Of a DNA stretch of 64,000 bases, positions 26,701 through 41,700 are shown one piece after another. Numbering within the stretch: position 1 is the first letter of the stretch; the number at the start of each line of letters is the position of its first letter. Origin of the DNA: Branchiostoma floridae (taxonomy: Eukaryota; Chordata; Leptocardii; Amphioxiformes; Branchiostomatidae); assembly GCF_000003815.2 (NCBI RefSeq), contig NC_049989.1:20863958-20927957 (forward strand), in the 5' to 3' direction. The notes under the pieces were generated by a model. That model was not told where the DNA came from and ran no database searches. It was given only the letters and a program-made list of their open reading frames with translations. The translations under genes and the position numbers were made by a program.

Positions 26701-29700
26701 GAAATTAAATTGGTGTGGCCTTATGTCACTTGGTCTAAATTTGTACCACTTTTGTCAGTGATACAGTTGTGTATGTCACACGTTGTATCTTTCTGTCACT
26801 GGTGCTAAATTTGTACTCTATTGTCAGTGATACCTAATCTCCAAGCAGATCTTGCGTGGCATAAGATAGTATCATAAGCTGGAGAAGGAGTTTAGCCAAC
26901 AGAGGAGTAAATTGGCCACGGGAGATTATGTGATACCATACGTGTTACTGTCAGTTACGTGTAAGTCAGCTTGTTGTCGCCTGGGCTTGGTTTCTAGCAC
27001 TATTGTCAGTAACAATGTCAGGTTTGTCAGTATAGCTGCGTTCATTACTACGTGGCTGTAAGAGTTTGTCCTCTGTCCGGTAGAACCTGGGGGTCCCACC
27101 ACCCTGAAAGCGTACTGTTTTTGTCTTATTGTCGTGTTGTATCATGTCACTTGTCTGGAGCCAAGCATCATCTTCGTCACACAAGTCTGTCAGTGTCACC
27201 CTGCTGTCACGCATCATATCGTTGTCAGGGTTACGCAGGCGTAACAGAGGCTGTCGGAGCACACCAATCATTCTGGGCAAAGGTACAAGATGAGGTGTCA
27301 ATCACTGTCATCTGTCATGTCTGTCATATATTTACATGTATTCCGGTCAGGACATATTGTGCAATCTGTTAATTAGACGTTGAATTGAATTTGGACTTGA
27401 ACATTAAAGACATCATGAAATCAGCCCCAGAAAGATCATGCATACACAAGTACATACATGTGCATCACTTAGTAGTACTGTAACAGTACTGCACTGAAAT
27501 ATTATCACCATCAATTTTCGGTATTATTATTATGGTAACCATTTAATAATAATAACAACTCATTCACCATTTTGACTAAAATCAACCACATACAAATTCA
27601 AGAGGACTGCATTACCTACCAGGTGCGCTACCCTGGTACCCTGGGGTAAGCTTGAACAGGTGTGTACAATCATGTATTTACAATTTACAGGTAACCCTAC
27701 CTTTCCAGTGGAGGTATGACAGGTGAGGGGACAGGTGGTGTGGGCGGCATTCTTTCCAAGGACGCAATGTTAAAATGATATACATTGTTACACATTCAAC
27801 CTCAGATAGTACATAGTATGTGTATTTAAGGTCATGGAGAAGTAACACTCTCTATGGTAGGTGGTGCAACCACTCTTCTGTGAGGAGTTTTACCACATTG
27901 GTAAGTCACCAGATAACAAAGTTCTTTGTACACAACCAAGAGTTTATACCTTATCGACAATACAGTAACCGTCTTTTACCTTCCTCAGAGCAATATTAAC
28001 GGTAATACCTGAGCTGCATTGTGAAGTGAATTGCCCTAGGGAAGGAGACAGACAGTCACCAAAGCCACATGGGTTAGGTATGAACGTTCAGTTGCGTATG
28101 TTGAGAACTTAAAATTGTTATCTGCTTCTACCATTTTGCAACATGTGGTACGATCATGTGGTAGATTTGTGGAAATGAAGAGATTGTGAATGGGTCACAA
28201 TAACATCTAAACTGGGTACCATCCGGAAAATAGTTCACTCCAACGGTCATTATATACTCTCTGTTGTTCCGTCTGGGGTCCCGGACAACGTTAACGTCAG
28301 GAATTTTGGATGCAGGCGCTGATTGGTCCCTACGCATGAGCGAATTATGGAATGCGTTCCAACACGCGAAACGCCCCCGTCCGCTTGCGGGCCCTGTGGG
28401 CATTGAACAGGCACTCTTGAACCCATTCCTTACTTCGCTCATTAACTGACGTTAGCACCAAATGGTTTGAATGTGCAGGTCCCCAGACGGGTAGCTAAAG
28501 CGAACATAGGAGCAAACTACTATCCGGATGGTACCCAGGCTAATTAACATCATAATTGATGGGTAAAGGAGGCCATCTACATAAGAACACACCAGCCGAC
28601 ACTCAACAAAGACGGGGGCTGATACCGTCTGCCAGGCATCTAAGATTCGTTACTCGAATCACGTGTCTCTAAGTCACGTGATCAGAGTAACTGAATCATC
28701 ACTCCTGAAGAAGGTCGACGTAAGTGCGACTGAAAATTCGAGGTAAGCAAAATTTGGTGTTGTATGACAGTTGAAAATCTTCAATATGGATTACTTCAAC
28801 ACAGATGAGCTTTCATGCTAATAATTGATGGAGATTATAAAACAGGCGAGACACGTTACCTTTCCTCTTCGGCGTCGCTGTCTTCCCCCTTCAGGTCAGC
28901 GCTGGGGTCAAACACGGGTCGCATACATCATGGACCCCTCTCTCACCACGTCTGGGGCGGAACAGAAGACGGTCTTTAGTCTAGGTTTCTTAATCTTAAA
29001 GCATGATTGTGCATTATCATTTTGTAACACATTCACTGTACTTTTATCATGTTTCGTGGAGCCTTCACGCTTAGGGTACCACTTCTATTAGACTTTAAAC
29101 AGAATATCATTCTGACAAAGACAAAACTACAAGTGAAAGATAAGGTAACAGTAACATACTCTGGTCACACAACATACAAATGTTCTTGGCAGCATGGTGA
29201 AAGACCAGAGTTACAAGATTAAAAGGAGACGAAGCACTTATAACTGAACCAAATAACCTTTTTCAGAGTTTTTTTTTCATTTTTCCTTCTCCAACTTTCT
29301 CTACAGAACACCAATTTCCCCAACTTTGCATTTTTTTGCATGGATTTACTCGCAGACAGTTACATGTACTTGTAAGTTTTGGAGAAAGTGTTTGCTTGAA
29401 AAAACAACCAACAATAAGTTTTACTGATGCTGTGTAACATGACCTGACCTTTATCAGTGAACGACCTTGGCACCTTGCCGACGGCGGTCTCCGGGACGTT
29501 GCCGGGGACGACGGTGATGGTCTGCTCGCCCTCGATGATGTCCCAGTGGGGGCGCGCCCCCCTCATGGGGAGTCCCCCCTCGCCCGAGGCATCCTGGGAT
29601 AGCTCCTGCCGATACACTGGGATCTTCACCCATCCCAGGTTCACAGGGATGGTGGCTGGAACGATAAAGGTCAAGGTTATCACAGGTCAGTACAGATTAC

Positions 29701-32700
29701 ATTTGTATGTCCTCATTTGCCTAGCAATCTACAGAACCTGGTAGAGGCTGTAGTATATGTATGTGGCTGTCCCTGACAAACAAACCTTTATAAGAGTAAC
29801 ACCACAATAATTTGTCATACACCCCTTGCCCCTGTTGTAGTAGTAGTAGTAGTATACCTGAACTAGCTGACAAAGCTCATTATTTCCTAATTTGCATATA
29901 TGAAAAAAATGTCATGCTCCCATTACTAACCTTTGTAATCCTTCCCCTTGCCCCTGTAGCTGGCCCTGACAAACTAACTTCCACTAGAGTAACACCACCA
30001 ACTTTTGTCATCCTCCCCCTTGCCCCTGTAGCTGACTCTGACAAACTAACTTCCACTGACCCTGACAAACTAACTTCCACTAGAGTAACACCACCAACCT
30101 TTGTCATCCTCCCCCTTGCCCCTGTAGCTGACCCTGACAAACTAACTTCCATAAGAGTAACACCACCAACCTTTGTCATCCTACCCCTTGTTCCTGTAGC
30201 TGGCCCTGACAAACTAACTTCCATAAGGGTAACACCTCCAACCTTTGTCATGCTCCCCCTTGCTCATGTACGACAAAGCTCATTATGTCCTCATTTGAAT
30301 ATATGGGAAAATATCATGCTCCATGATTACCAACCTTTGTCATCTTCCCCCTTGTCCCTGTAGCTGGCCCTGACAAACTAACTTCCACAAGAGTAAGACA
30401 ACCAAGCTTTGTCATGCTCCCGCTTGCCCCTGTACTTGCTGTAGCTTGCCCTGACAAAGCTCATTATGTAATCATTTGCATATATGGGAAAATATCATGC
30501 TCCATGATTACCAACCTTTGTCATCTTTCCCCTTGCCCCTGTAGCTGGCCCTAACAAACTAACTTCCACAAGGGTAACACCTCCAACCTTTGTCATGCTC
30601 CCCCTTGCTCATGTACGACAAAGCTCATTATGTCCTCATTTGAATATATGGGAAAATATCATGCTCCATGATTACCAACCTTTGTCATCCTCCCCCTTGC
30701 CCCTGTACTCTAGCTACTCCTGACAAACTAACTTCTATAACAGTAACACCACCAACCTTTGTCATCCTCCCCCTTGTCCCTGTAGCTTGCCCTAACAATG
30801 GCGTACGGTTGGTTGTCAGGCCCAAAGTCGACCCCGTGGAACTGGGAAGGGTCCAGGTTGGTGAAGACCAGGTCCTCCTTGAACTCTATGGAGTAAGTGT
30901 CCACATACTCCCCCAGGTTCGACTGGAGGTTCTGCTTCTTGTCTTTAAGGCGCGGCTCGGTGACAGTGGACTTGGAGCGGAGCTTGATGTCGCCGAAGTA
31001 GACGGAGGCGGTCAGACGGACGTTCTTGTGGTCGAACTGGGCGACCCACTCCTCCTGCAACGAGCAAAACATTCAAAGATTTTCCAATTTTCCAAGCATA
31101 CTATATTAGCATATATTACCATGGAAAAATATTGGGACTAATATCCCAAATTTCCATTTATCAATGCACTTTCATGCTTATATTTATTAGCATTGATACA
31201 CTACAAGGGTGACAACCTTCCTCTTGCTGCCTGCCAGACATTAGGGCCTCTGTCATGGTGACACCCCAATTCTTCCACGACTAGAGTGCGTGGTAGCTAT
31301 AGTACATGGCAAAAAAGTGACGAAAGGGCTTGGAGGGTCCAATTTTAACTACACATGTTCTCATAATGTCCTTATTTTTAATACTAACATGGCTGGAAAA
31401 TGTTAGAAGAAGTGATATGTTTTTGGTGAAAATTGATTTTAGGCCCTGAGCCCCACTTCCGTGTATGCGTCTGCANNNNNNNNNNNNNNNNNNNNNNNNN
31501 NNNNNNNNNNNNNNNNNNNNNNNNNNNNNNNNNNNNNNNNNNNNNNNNNNNNNNNNNNNNNNNNNNNNNNNNNNNACATGCCTCTCTCGCGCACATGCTT
31601 CTCATACGCACATGCTTCTCTCGCGCACATCGCGAAAAGACATTTTTTACACAATTAAATCCCCGCGAACTTAAATGCATTTACAGTAAATTAGCAAAAA
31701 TTAAAATTAAATCAGAGACAGGTGCGCGAGAGAAGCAAGTGCGTGAGAGAAACAGGTGCGCGTGAGAAACAGGTGCGCGAGAGCGAGTCAGAAACTCTCT
31801 AAGTCTCTAAGTCAGAAACAACAAGATGATACCCTAGACTCACTGGCCCAATGAAAGAAGCAGGGATTCTTACCTAGGGCGCCTCCTGTTGAGAGTTGGT
31901 AAATCTGCAGGCAGCCCGCCCTGTTGTAGGTGCATCCAGCCCCGCTGTATGNNNNNNNNNNNNNNNNNNNNNNNNNNNNNNNNNNNNNNNNNNNNNNNNN
32001 NNNNNNNNNNNNNNNNNNNNNNNNNNNNNNNNNNNNNNNNNNNNNNNNNNNTGTAAAAGATCGCTTTGTTATCAGCAAAGATTAAGACATTGAATGTACA
32101 TGCCAGAACGATACCTATGGCATCATTTCCGTCGCCAAGGTGACGGAACATGTTACCTACTCCAACATGCACACGTAAGAAGACTTACTAGTTCCTATAT
32201 GCCAGCAATGTCGATGGTATTGTGGTATGCAAATAGTAAATATAGTCTCAGAAAGAAGCTGCATGACGTTTCCCTCTTCAATGTGTAATTGAGCACAGAT
32301 TAAAAGACGTTGTTTTGTGCATGGTCAGAAGACAAATAGTACATCTTCCCACAATAAAAGGTTCTTGAACATTTGATCAAGTGGGGCATAACTATGTTAG
32401 AGTGAGAAGGGGGTGTACGTACCGTATGACTTGTCACGTTACAGCATACATATTTGGTTCAATGTTGCTATGATATGAGATATTGCGGGAGATCGTAGCA
32501 CGCTATCGTTACGATATCGTAAAGTCCCTGTTGAAACATCGTACACGTATTTCCCACGCATTTCACGTTTAAGGTACCCTTTTCCAAAACGTTATTTTGA
32601 CACGGATATTGTAAAGCTGTGCAAAGGGGACGTATGGGCATCGTTCAAAAAGCCCCTTAAGGCCTACCGAAACGACGTTTTGTTCAAAGCATCGTAGACG

Positions 32701-35700
32701 TGTTTACGTCTATTTTCGCTTCTTTAAGGTACCTTTTTCAATACGAAATTTTGACACGGAAATGATGCCATAGCGCATTATTTCCGTGTTAAAATATCAT
32801 ATTTAAAAACGCACCTTAAACTAGCGTAAATACGTCTACGGTATACGTAATTTTCGATTAAAACGATATCGTTTTATGTGAACGATGTCGTCTCCGAACA
32901 AAAATATCGATACACTCCATTATACTCAGCAAAACGCGTCGCTGCTTGATGGTATGTCACACGTGACGTTATTAAAAAGTGGGACGTGGATAAGTAACTG
33001 AAGTTTAGTCCTTGCTTTCTTATCTCATTTCCGTTTCCTTGTATTTTGCGGATCTCTAGAGAATAAATTAGCAACGCAAACACAACAGCCTGGAACAGTA
33101 CCTTGAAAATATTATTGCCTCATTTGGTGTAGAATAAAACATGTTTCATATGCCTTTGACGCCCACAGTACGGTTTCCTTATTTTCTCAGTGATTTGATT
33201 TCAGTTTGCTACATACTTCGTTCCATTTCGATCCCGGCCGAGTCATACCAAAGACTTTAAGAATGGTACATGCTGCTTTCTCTGCTTAGCACTCAGCATT
33301 CGGGAAAGAGTATGGAAGTTGAAAACACACCAATACCAGTGGACTAGCCCCCTGGTGTAGTGATTGCGTTGTGTGTGGCCCAGGGCTAATGATACAGAGA
33401 TGGGCACCGCCCTATGCGCCATCTTTGCTCGGGAAGGGTTTAGCTTTTTAACTTTCGTTCCATTTCGCACATTCAGTATTTTCATTTTCGTCCCCTTTTT
33501 GTTCTTTTTTAAATCCTTTTCGTTCCTTTTCGCACTTTCGGTAGACCCTTCATCAAATGTGGTAATCTGCGTGTCTTTCTGTCATCGTTTGACAGCTTTC
33601 CGTCATAATAACTACAAATAAATGTCTGCCTCGTGCAATCGACATCAGTCCCTCCCGCATTAGATATACTATCCCCAGACAATAGAAAAACTGCGCCTTC
33701 ATACTTATTTGAAAGTTTGTGGTGTTTCTGTTCTAATTTCCCTGATGATTTTGCTCTTTCCTTTTCGTTCCTTTTGCACTTTCGATATTTTCTTTTCGTT
33801 CCTTTTCGTTCTTATTCGTTCCTATTCGTTCCTTATCGTTTTTTGTTGCTTTTCGTACTTTCGGCACATCGCTTTGAATAAATATTAAAGGTTAACTGGC
33901 CCTGCAACAAATCGAATTTGTATTTGTACACATGTCGTCTCTAAACACTTTACCTGCAATATTTCAGTGACATACGTTTAATGATGTGAACATAAGATTT
34001 TATTCCGTGAGCAGGTATCAACATCGCAGAAGGAAAGGCGGCGGCGATTAGACTTACAAATCTACTGGTACAAATTTGCATTCATCATCCATTTGAATGT
34101 GAGACGAATACATATACACTGTACCAACTTACTCACCCGGGTACCCCTACATATCACTGATTTCCGATTGGTTCTATCTATTCTCGTTTGTTCAGATCCA
34201 TGCATGCCCAGCGACTACATTGAACTGAATGAGGCATGGAGGAGCATCCAACAGACCAACGATGGTAACGATAATAGGTGTGACAGTGGGTTTGCCGGAG
34301 AGTGGTACCGCTTCACGGGTGATGCGGGAGAAGCCATGTCGGCACAGGCGCCCCCGAGCGTGTACAGGTGCGGCACCGACGCCCCGATGTGGATGAACGG
34401 ACAACACCCCACCCTTGCGGACGGTGAAGTCTCCCGCCAGGTGTGTGCCTATTGGAACGGTAACACCTGTAACTGGCAAACAACTATCCAGGTGCGGGCC
34501 TGCAGCGGCGGCTACTTCGTGTATAAACTCCCCGCGGCTCCTGAATGCAGCCTGGTCTACTGTGGTGATGACTCGCCGATTAGTGAGTGATCTACAGTTT
34601 TCCATCTTCGAACTAAAGATATTCATGGCCCAGACAAAGAGTGCAGTCTATATCTCAATACCCAAGCCGGCCGGTGGTTCGGTGGAGTGCTCCTGAAATT
34701 TAAGCCAGTGTTTGTCATACAATGATCAAATTTTATCCGCTGCTGCAACATGACAGCAGACAAGTTCATATGCGTGTTGCTCACAGTCAGCTGTGATGTG
34801 TATCTAGCGATGTACATTGTAAGAGATGCATAGTTTATGCCAATACACCACTTCAAAATGACTTTAAGGGATTATTTGTTTCTTTTAAGACCAAAAAATT
34901 TACATTTTTGGCATAATGTGTCTTGTCGCCAAAACGACTTGAAATTTGGAATGGGGGTGCCTTAGTCATTTATACCCGCTTTATTAAAATGATAGCCATA
35001 CATACACCACTTCAGAATGATTTATCATATTTCAGGTATACCACAGGTATTGTCAAATATATTGTATTCGTAATGTTTCTGTTTCTTCTCGGTGACCGGT
35101 CTAACATCATTGATCATCGCCAGAAATACAAGAGGGCCTATCATGGTGCCCTGAGCTATACCGCACGTCAGGTATTCCCAATGTGATAATGCTCCCTGGT
35201 AAAGTACGCACTGTCGGCGATCTGAGAGAAAATTGCAGACCCAAGGGATTACAGATGGTCTTGCTCCGAGGCTTATCAGCTTAGTTATAGCGGTTGTATG
35301 GCATACTCTATCGACCTTGTCTTGGCTATGTCTTGATCCTTGAACCTTATACGTCTTATATTATACTATCTTAGTTGTCATCGTGACATAACCTCTTTAT
35401 CATATCAATTCAGAGCTTTTGTTTAAAAATCTGATAAATTTAGATGTCTATCGGGTCACTGATGAAAGACATTCACATTCATCTGTGGTGGGTTTGGAAA
35501 CAAAGTGGCGCGTTGGTACACCCGATCCCTCGATCTTGGAAGTTAAGCAACGCGCGGTCCGGACAGTGCTTGGATGGGAGACCAACCAAGGACGTCCGGA
35601 TGGCTGTAGCCTCACGAAGCTTTCCACGAAATCGTCTTCCGGGAGGGACGTAAAACGGGGGTCCCGTGTTCGAGGAGGTGCTTCGAACACGATATTATTA

Positions 35701-38700
35701 TTTTGCCCTCTTTCTAGCATCCCCTTCTCTTTTATTAAGGTCCAACAATACTCTTCACAGTGCCCCATATCATATACACCACCAAATCATTCTATTTCCT
35801 AGGTGTGCAGTGCCCCACTCTATCCAACCCTTCAAACGGCGATGTGAGTTACAGTTCTAGGTACACGGGAGATGTGGCCTCCTACTCGTGTAACACAGGA
35901 TACAACCTGAATGGCTACTCTACACGGACGTGTGAGTCTTCAGGCTCATGGAGTTATAGTGCACCAACACAAACCATTCTTTCTTTGAATGAAGTTTTAT
36001 ATTATATTCTTCAGCCGTGCAGTGCCCAACACTATCCAATCCTACAAACGGCGCTGTTAGCTACAGTTCTAGGTACACCGGAGATGTGGCCTCCTACTCG
36101 TGTAACACAGGATACAACCTGGCTGGCTCCTCTACACGGACATGTCAGTCTTCAGGGTCATGGAGTTATAGTGCACCAACTTGTCAAGGTATTCAAAGCA
36201 GAACTATAGAACATCAAACACGTTGAACTGCAGTGCATATATTCTGTAGCCTCTGCAGTTATAGATCATGTTTTCATATCGTAAGGTAATGAGTACAGAT
36301 AGAGAAAGATGAGTTTAGAACTTCTTAATTGTAATTTTTGAATTAAAAATCGCTATATCTGATTTGTAACACTAGCCTTGTTTTTTTCTTTCTGTCGTTC
36401 GTTCCTATTTTATCTTGTCCTTCTTTGCTTCCTTCAATTCCTTCAGTTTTATTTTCTTCTTTCTTTCTCTTTCTCTCTTTGTCTTTCATTCTTTCTTTGA
36501 ATGAAGTCTTATATTATATTCTTCAGCCGTGCAGTGCCCGACACTGTCCAATCCAACAAACGGCGCTGTGAGCTACAGCTCCAGGAACTACGGAGATGTG
36601 GCCTCCTACTCGTGTAACACAGGATACAANNNNNNNNNNNNNNNNNNNNNNNNNNNNNNNNNNNNNNNNNNNNNNNNNNNNNNNNNNNNNNNNNNNNNNN
36701 NNNNNNNNNNNNNNNNNNNNNNNNNNNNNNNNNNNNNNNNNNNNNNNNNNNNNNNNNNNNNNNNNNNNNNNNNNNNNNNNNNNNNNNNNNACCACATGCT
36801 ACTTAACCCCAAGAAATGCATGGCCATGCACTTCTCTTTCGTGCGCGCCCCCATACAACCTCCAGTGCTGACTCTTGCAGGACAGACACTTAAAACCACC
36901 ACCCAGGCTAGGTTGCTTGGACTCCACATCCGCTCTAACCTGAAATGGGATGACCAGGTGGATGTCATGGTGTCCAAAAGTAGCAAAAGGCTGGTCGTCA
37001 TCAGCAGGTTGCGACGTTCCGGGGTGCCGATCGCAGACCTGAACACCATATACTGCGGGTATATAAGACCATTACTCGAGTACGCCGCTCCATGCTGGGC
37101 TTCAGCACTCACTCAGAGACAGTCGGCCGCCTTAGAGCGGGTGCAGCGAAGGGCCTGCAGGTTGATGATGGGGCGTCAGTTCGTCTCTTACACGGCAGCT
37201 CTCCAGCACATCGGCCTTGAGCGCCTTTCAACACGTAGACAGAAACTCTGTACTGACTTTGCCTTGAGAGTTGAAAGGTCTCCTCGCTTCTCCACATGGC
37301 TGCCCCCTATCCGTGGACAACAACATGGCAGGCAACTCCGCAACTCTGCGCGATACCAACAACCTACCGGGACTAACCGCTACTTAACCAGCGCCATACC
37401 GGCAATGATCAAATCATTGAACGAACTGTAGATTCTATGTATATACTCCACCAGGACAATCTGTTTTTAACTAACTTTGTAAGACAAGTCAAACAGTTTT
37501 GCTACGATCAGACTTTTAATAGTTTTAATGCTATTTCAATTTGACTTTTAGCCATTGTACTCGACCATTGTACTCGCATCTGCATTTTAGACATTGTAAT
37601 CGTATATTTATTCATTATAATATTCATGCTATACGTCTTATGTGTATTGTTTATGTTACAATGTTTTTGTGAATAGCAATTATGTAACGTTGAACAATGT
37701 AAACAAGCCTGATAATTCGGCTTTCGAGCCGCAAGTTGGCTGTGATACAAATAAACCATTCTCTCAATAGGTCACATTTTACTGATCTGATCAATTAACC
37801 AGCTTAGGGGGGTTAAATTGGCACAAAAATCCTCGGCAGGACAAGGGTTAAAACATACTCTTTAGGATGATGTCAGAACTGCCAATAACAACAGATTAAC
37901 AGGTGACAGCCCCATACATTAAGTGCACGTCTGTTAAACACAATGCCCCACCAGGTATGATTCAGGTTCAGACTAACCAGCAAGCGAACATGGCAGTGTT
38001 TAACATAAGCCTTGGGTATGATTCACTACTACAGCGTTAGTCACACAAAAGGTATACGTGACCCACATACTGACTCTGACCCTATATAATGTACTGCAAA
38101 TATCCAGCTCTTTGTATAGGCACACTGAAAATGAATATTAGAGGATATGCTATTAACACATAGTCTAGCATCGGCTGTCACTATTGCTCGAACCAACTAT
38201 TATACAGTTTAGCATATACATTGTTAATTGGTGTGTACAGTTGAAAATTAGGCGTACAGCTCCAATTTTGGGTCTACAAAAGGGCATATGCACCCAGCAT
38301 TGTTGAGTTATCTACAGTTTGATTTTTTACAGCTCAAAAATGTACTAATGTGTCAACTGTGGATGTACGCAGACAGTTGTGTATGGATACATAATATGCA
38401 AAGGTACTATTTTTCCACTAGCACACAGCAATATTCTTTATTTTTATGCCAGAAAAAACCTACATGATTTCATTCTTGTATGAATATTTTTCCGAGCACC
38501 TACATTTTAGGTTAGATTCACCATTCCCACTTTGCACCTATTTCCAATAATGAAATTGGTGCTGTGAATTGTGTTACCTTACTGTTGATAATACTCGATC
38601 AAGGCATTATTACCTGAGCATCATTATATTATGAGAGAAGCCCAGGCAATCTCTGAACACACAGATAAAAAATAATCGCTCCATACAGAGATATTACATG

Positions 38701-41700
38701 GGGACATTACACAGGGCTTGAAATATCACCTGCATGACTTTTTGTGCAGGTTAGTGCAGGTAAAATTGGAGCTGTGCAGTATTTTTAATGTCTACCTGCA
38801 CCTAACTGGCACTGATCCATGTACTGGGTATATGGAGGTTAGTGCAGGTATTTTCGATGTCTACTTGTACCTGACCTGCACTGGTCCATGTACTGGGTTT
38901 ATACAAATGTATATACATGTTTCACATGATATGGATTGTTACTACATTTGTAGCTGCATTGACTGTATACCACCAACGAAGCACAAAAGAAAAAATAGCA
39001 ATGGTTTCTGAACAGATTCTAGTATGATCGATATCAATACTTCCTAGATTCTGAGTGGTGCAGGTAATTTCCAATGGTACCTGCACCTGAGCAGGTATGA
39101 TGTATAAAAAAGTATTTTGAGCCCTGTAACATCACCTTCGGCTGACACCCTGTCATCAGTTCTGTAATGACACTGTGTAATTGAAGCTTAGTTTGGGCGG
39201 ACAATGAGAAATATACAACAGCTTACAGCTTTATATACACACACAGATATCACCATAGGCCTGGCAATTATGATCTGGTCACATGTATGGGGAAGAGATT
39301 AAATAGCTGAATTAGGAATAGGACTCTCCAAATCTCTGAAAGTAAGTAATTATAACGGTTTCAGATGTTGAGGGAATCGTTTTTGAATAAGAATTTTTGC
39401 TACAATGTTTTGTTTTTCAAAAATGTCCATGAGCCACAGAAGCTAACTGTAAAAAACAGTTTAAACATGTTGACTGAATTTTTGCTATATTGTTATTTGA
39501 AAATGAGCCGAGGAAACTGGAGTGGCCTGAGAATTATCAGCTTGCACAGCTCTAGCTGGGATTGACCTCAAACTGGGACTGAGGAACGATAAGTCACCTT
39601 CAGCTAAATACTTCTCCATCCGGATTAGTGCCCGGGAAAACAGACCATTAATGTCTGCAGGGCTCAAAATACCACCTATATACCCATATGCAGGTTAGTG
39701 CAGGTAAAATTGGAGCTGTGCAGGTATTTCTGGTGTCTACCTGCACCGAACCTGCACTGGTCCATGTACTGGGCATTGTACATACAGGTAAATGTCTTAT
39801 GATGTGTATATTGATTGTTATTAGCTGCATTAAACGTTACCATCTATAGTGTATAGAAGAAAAAAATAATAATAGTTCCTGAACAATTTTAGTATGATCC
39901 TAAATTCTGAGTAGTGCAGGTAAAATTTGTCTGGAGCAGATAATTTTCAGTGTTACCTGCACCAATGCTACAGAGTCCTCCCCAAAGGATGGAATAACGG
40001 AGGCCCTCCACTATACTCCTAGCCCAGTTCCACTATACTACTTTTGAAATTTAGTGGGTTTCTTCCCTATTTTCTTGGTTAGTTTTGCTAATTGATGAAA
40101 ATTCACAGATTTCTGTGCCAAGTGGCATCACTTTTCCAGTCAGCATTGTCTGCAAAAACTTGTGAATGGGCAATTATCCAACAATAGTCATTTTGCCACT
40201 TCACAACAATGGAATTACTATAATATATTATACTAGTATTTGACACCCCCATTTTCATAAAAGAACAACACGTTGGTTCGGGTTATTTTTGCCAGCCCCT
40301 CCACTGTACTAAAAATTCTGTGGAGAACCTTGAATGCAGGTATGCATAAAAAATATTTTGAGCCCTGGTCTGCCTGCCCCAGAATCTCAGCATCATCAAC
40401 ATTGGCCTATGTTTAATGGCCGGGCTTTACTGGTATCACTTTCACTAGTTCCCTACAATCACCAGGGCTTCACTTTCACTTTGGGGAATAGGTCTGGTTC
40501 ACCTATGACCTAGAAATCTGCACAGAGGTGCACAGCATAAAATCAAGTCGATTTTTAGTAAAACCTTGATACAAACTGTAGATAGATATACATTATGTAA
40601 CCCTACATATCACTAATGGAGACCCAAATAAAACAAACAAACATAGATATCTAGGTGTACCGGAGAAACCATGGCGAAATTAAGGTGCATAGCTCCAATT
40701 TTGGGAGCACAAAAGGGCAATATGTACCCANNNNNNNNNNNNNNNNNNNNNNNNNNNNNNNNNNNNNNNNNNNNNNNNNNNNNNNNNNNNNNNNNNNNNN
40801 NNNNNNNNNNNNNNNNNNNNNNNNNNNNNNGCTATAATTACACGTTTAACCAGGAGCTTTCTTTCTGGGATTCAGTACCCACTTGGAGTAATATTCATAC
40901 ATAAATGTGGCCATAATACTGTATCACACCTAAAATCGAGACTATCAAATTTCTGCCTATAAAATCGGCAAGGTCTTCTTCTTCTTCCAGGCAAGGCTGG
41001 TATGTTCTAAAATCAACACGTGTACGGATGTGCAATGGCCGAGTGGGTAGAGTGTTCACCTTGCAGTTGGTAGGTCGTGAGTTCGATCCCCGGCCGAATG
41101 ATACCAACGACTTAAAAATGCTACATACTGCTTTCTCAGCTTATCAGCTTAAATTCGGAAAGAGTATGGTAGTTGAACACACACCACTACCAGTGGACTA
41201 GCCCCCTTCACAAAGTTGTGTGACCCAGGGCTACAGAAACGGAGATGGGCGCCGCCCAATACACCATGTGGTGCAGGAAGGACTTTAACGTTTTAACGTC
41301 TGTGCAAACAAAGGCGTACACAGGCGTTCGTTTTCTTGCCAATTAACTCCCGCGTGGAAAACAAAGTGCACAGATATAGATAAACATCTCTGCATACAGC
41401 GTAGTTAATGTATGCTATTAACTCTACAAAAGAGAAGCCACGGATGATGCATGGATAATTATATAGAGATTGCACCACGGGGGTGCATTATGCTAGAGAT
41501 AATTACCTCAATGATAGAGGAATTATACTAGAGATGATTACCTCAATGATAGAGGAATTATACTAGAGATGATCACCTCAATGATAAGAGGCTGAGATGG
41601 GCCGACTACTCTCTCTTCACAGCCAGGGGCTGAATTGCGAGGAGCTTACAATAGGCGGGGCTAAATTGCAAGGGTCTGGAGTGGCTGCCATTCGACGCTA

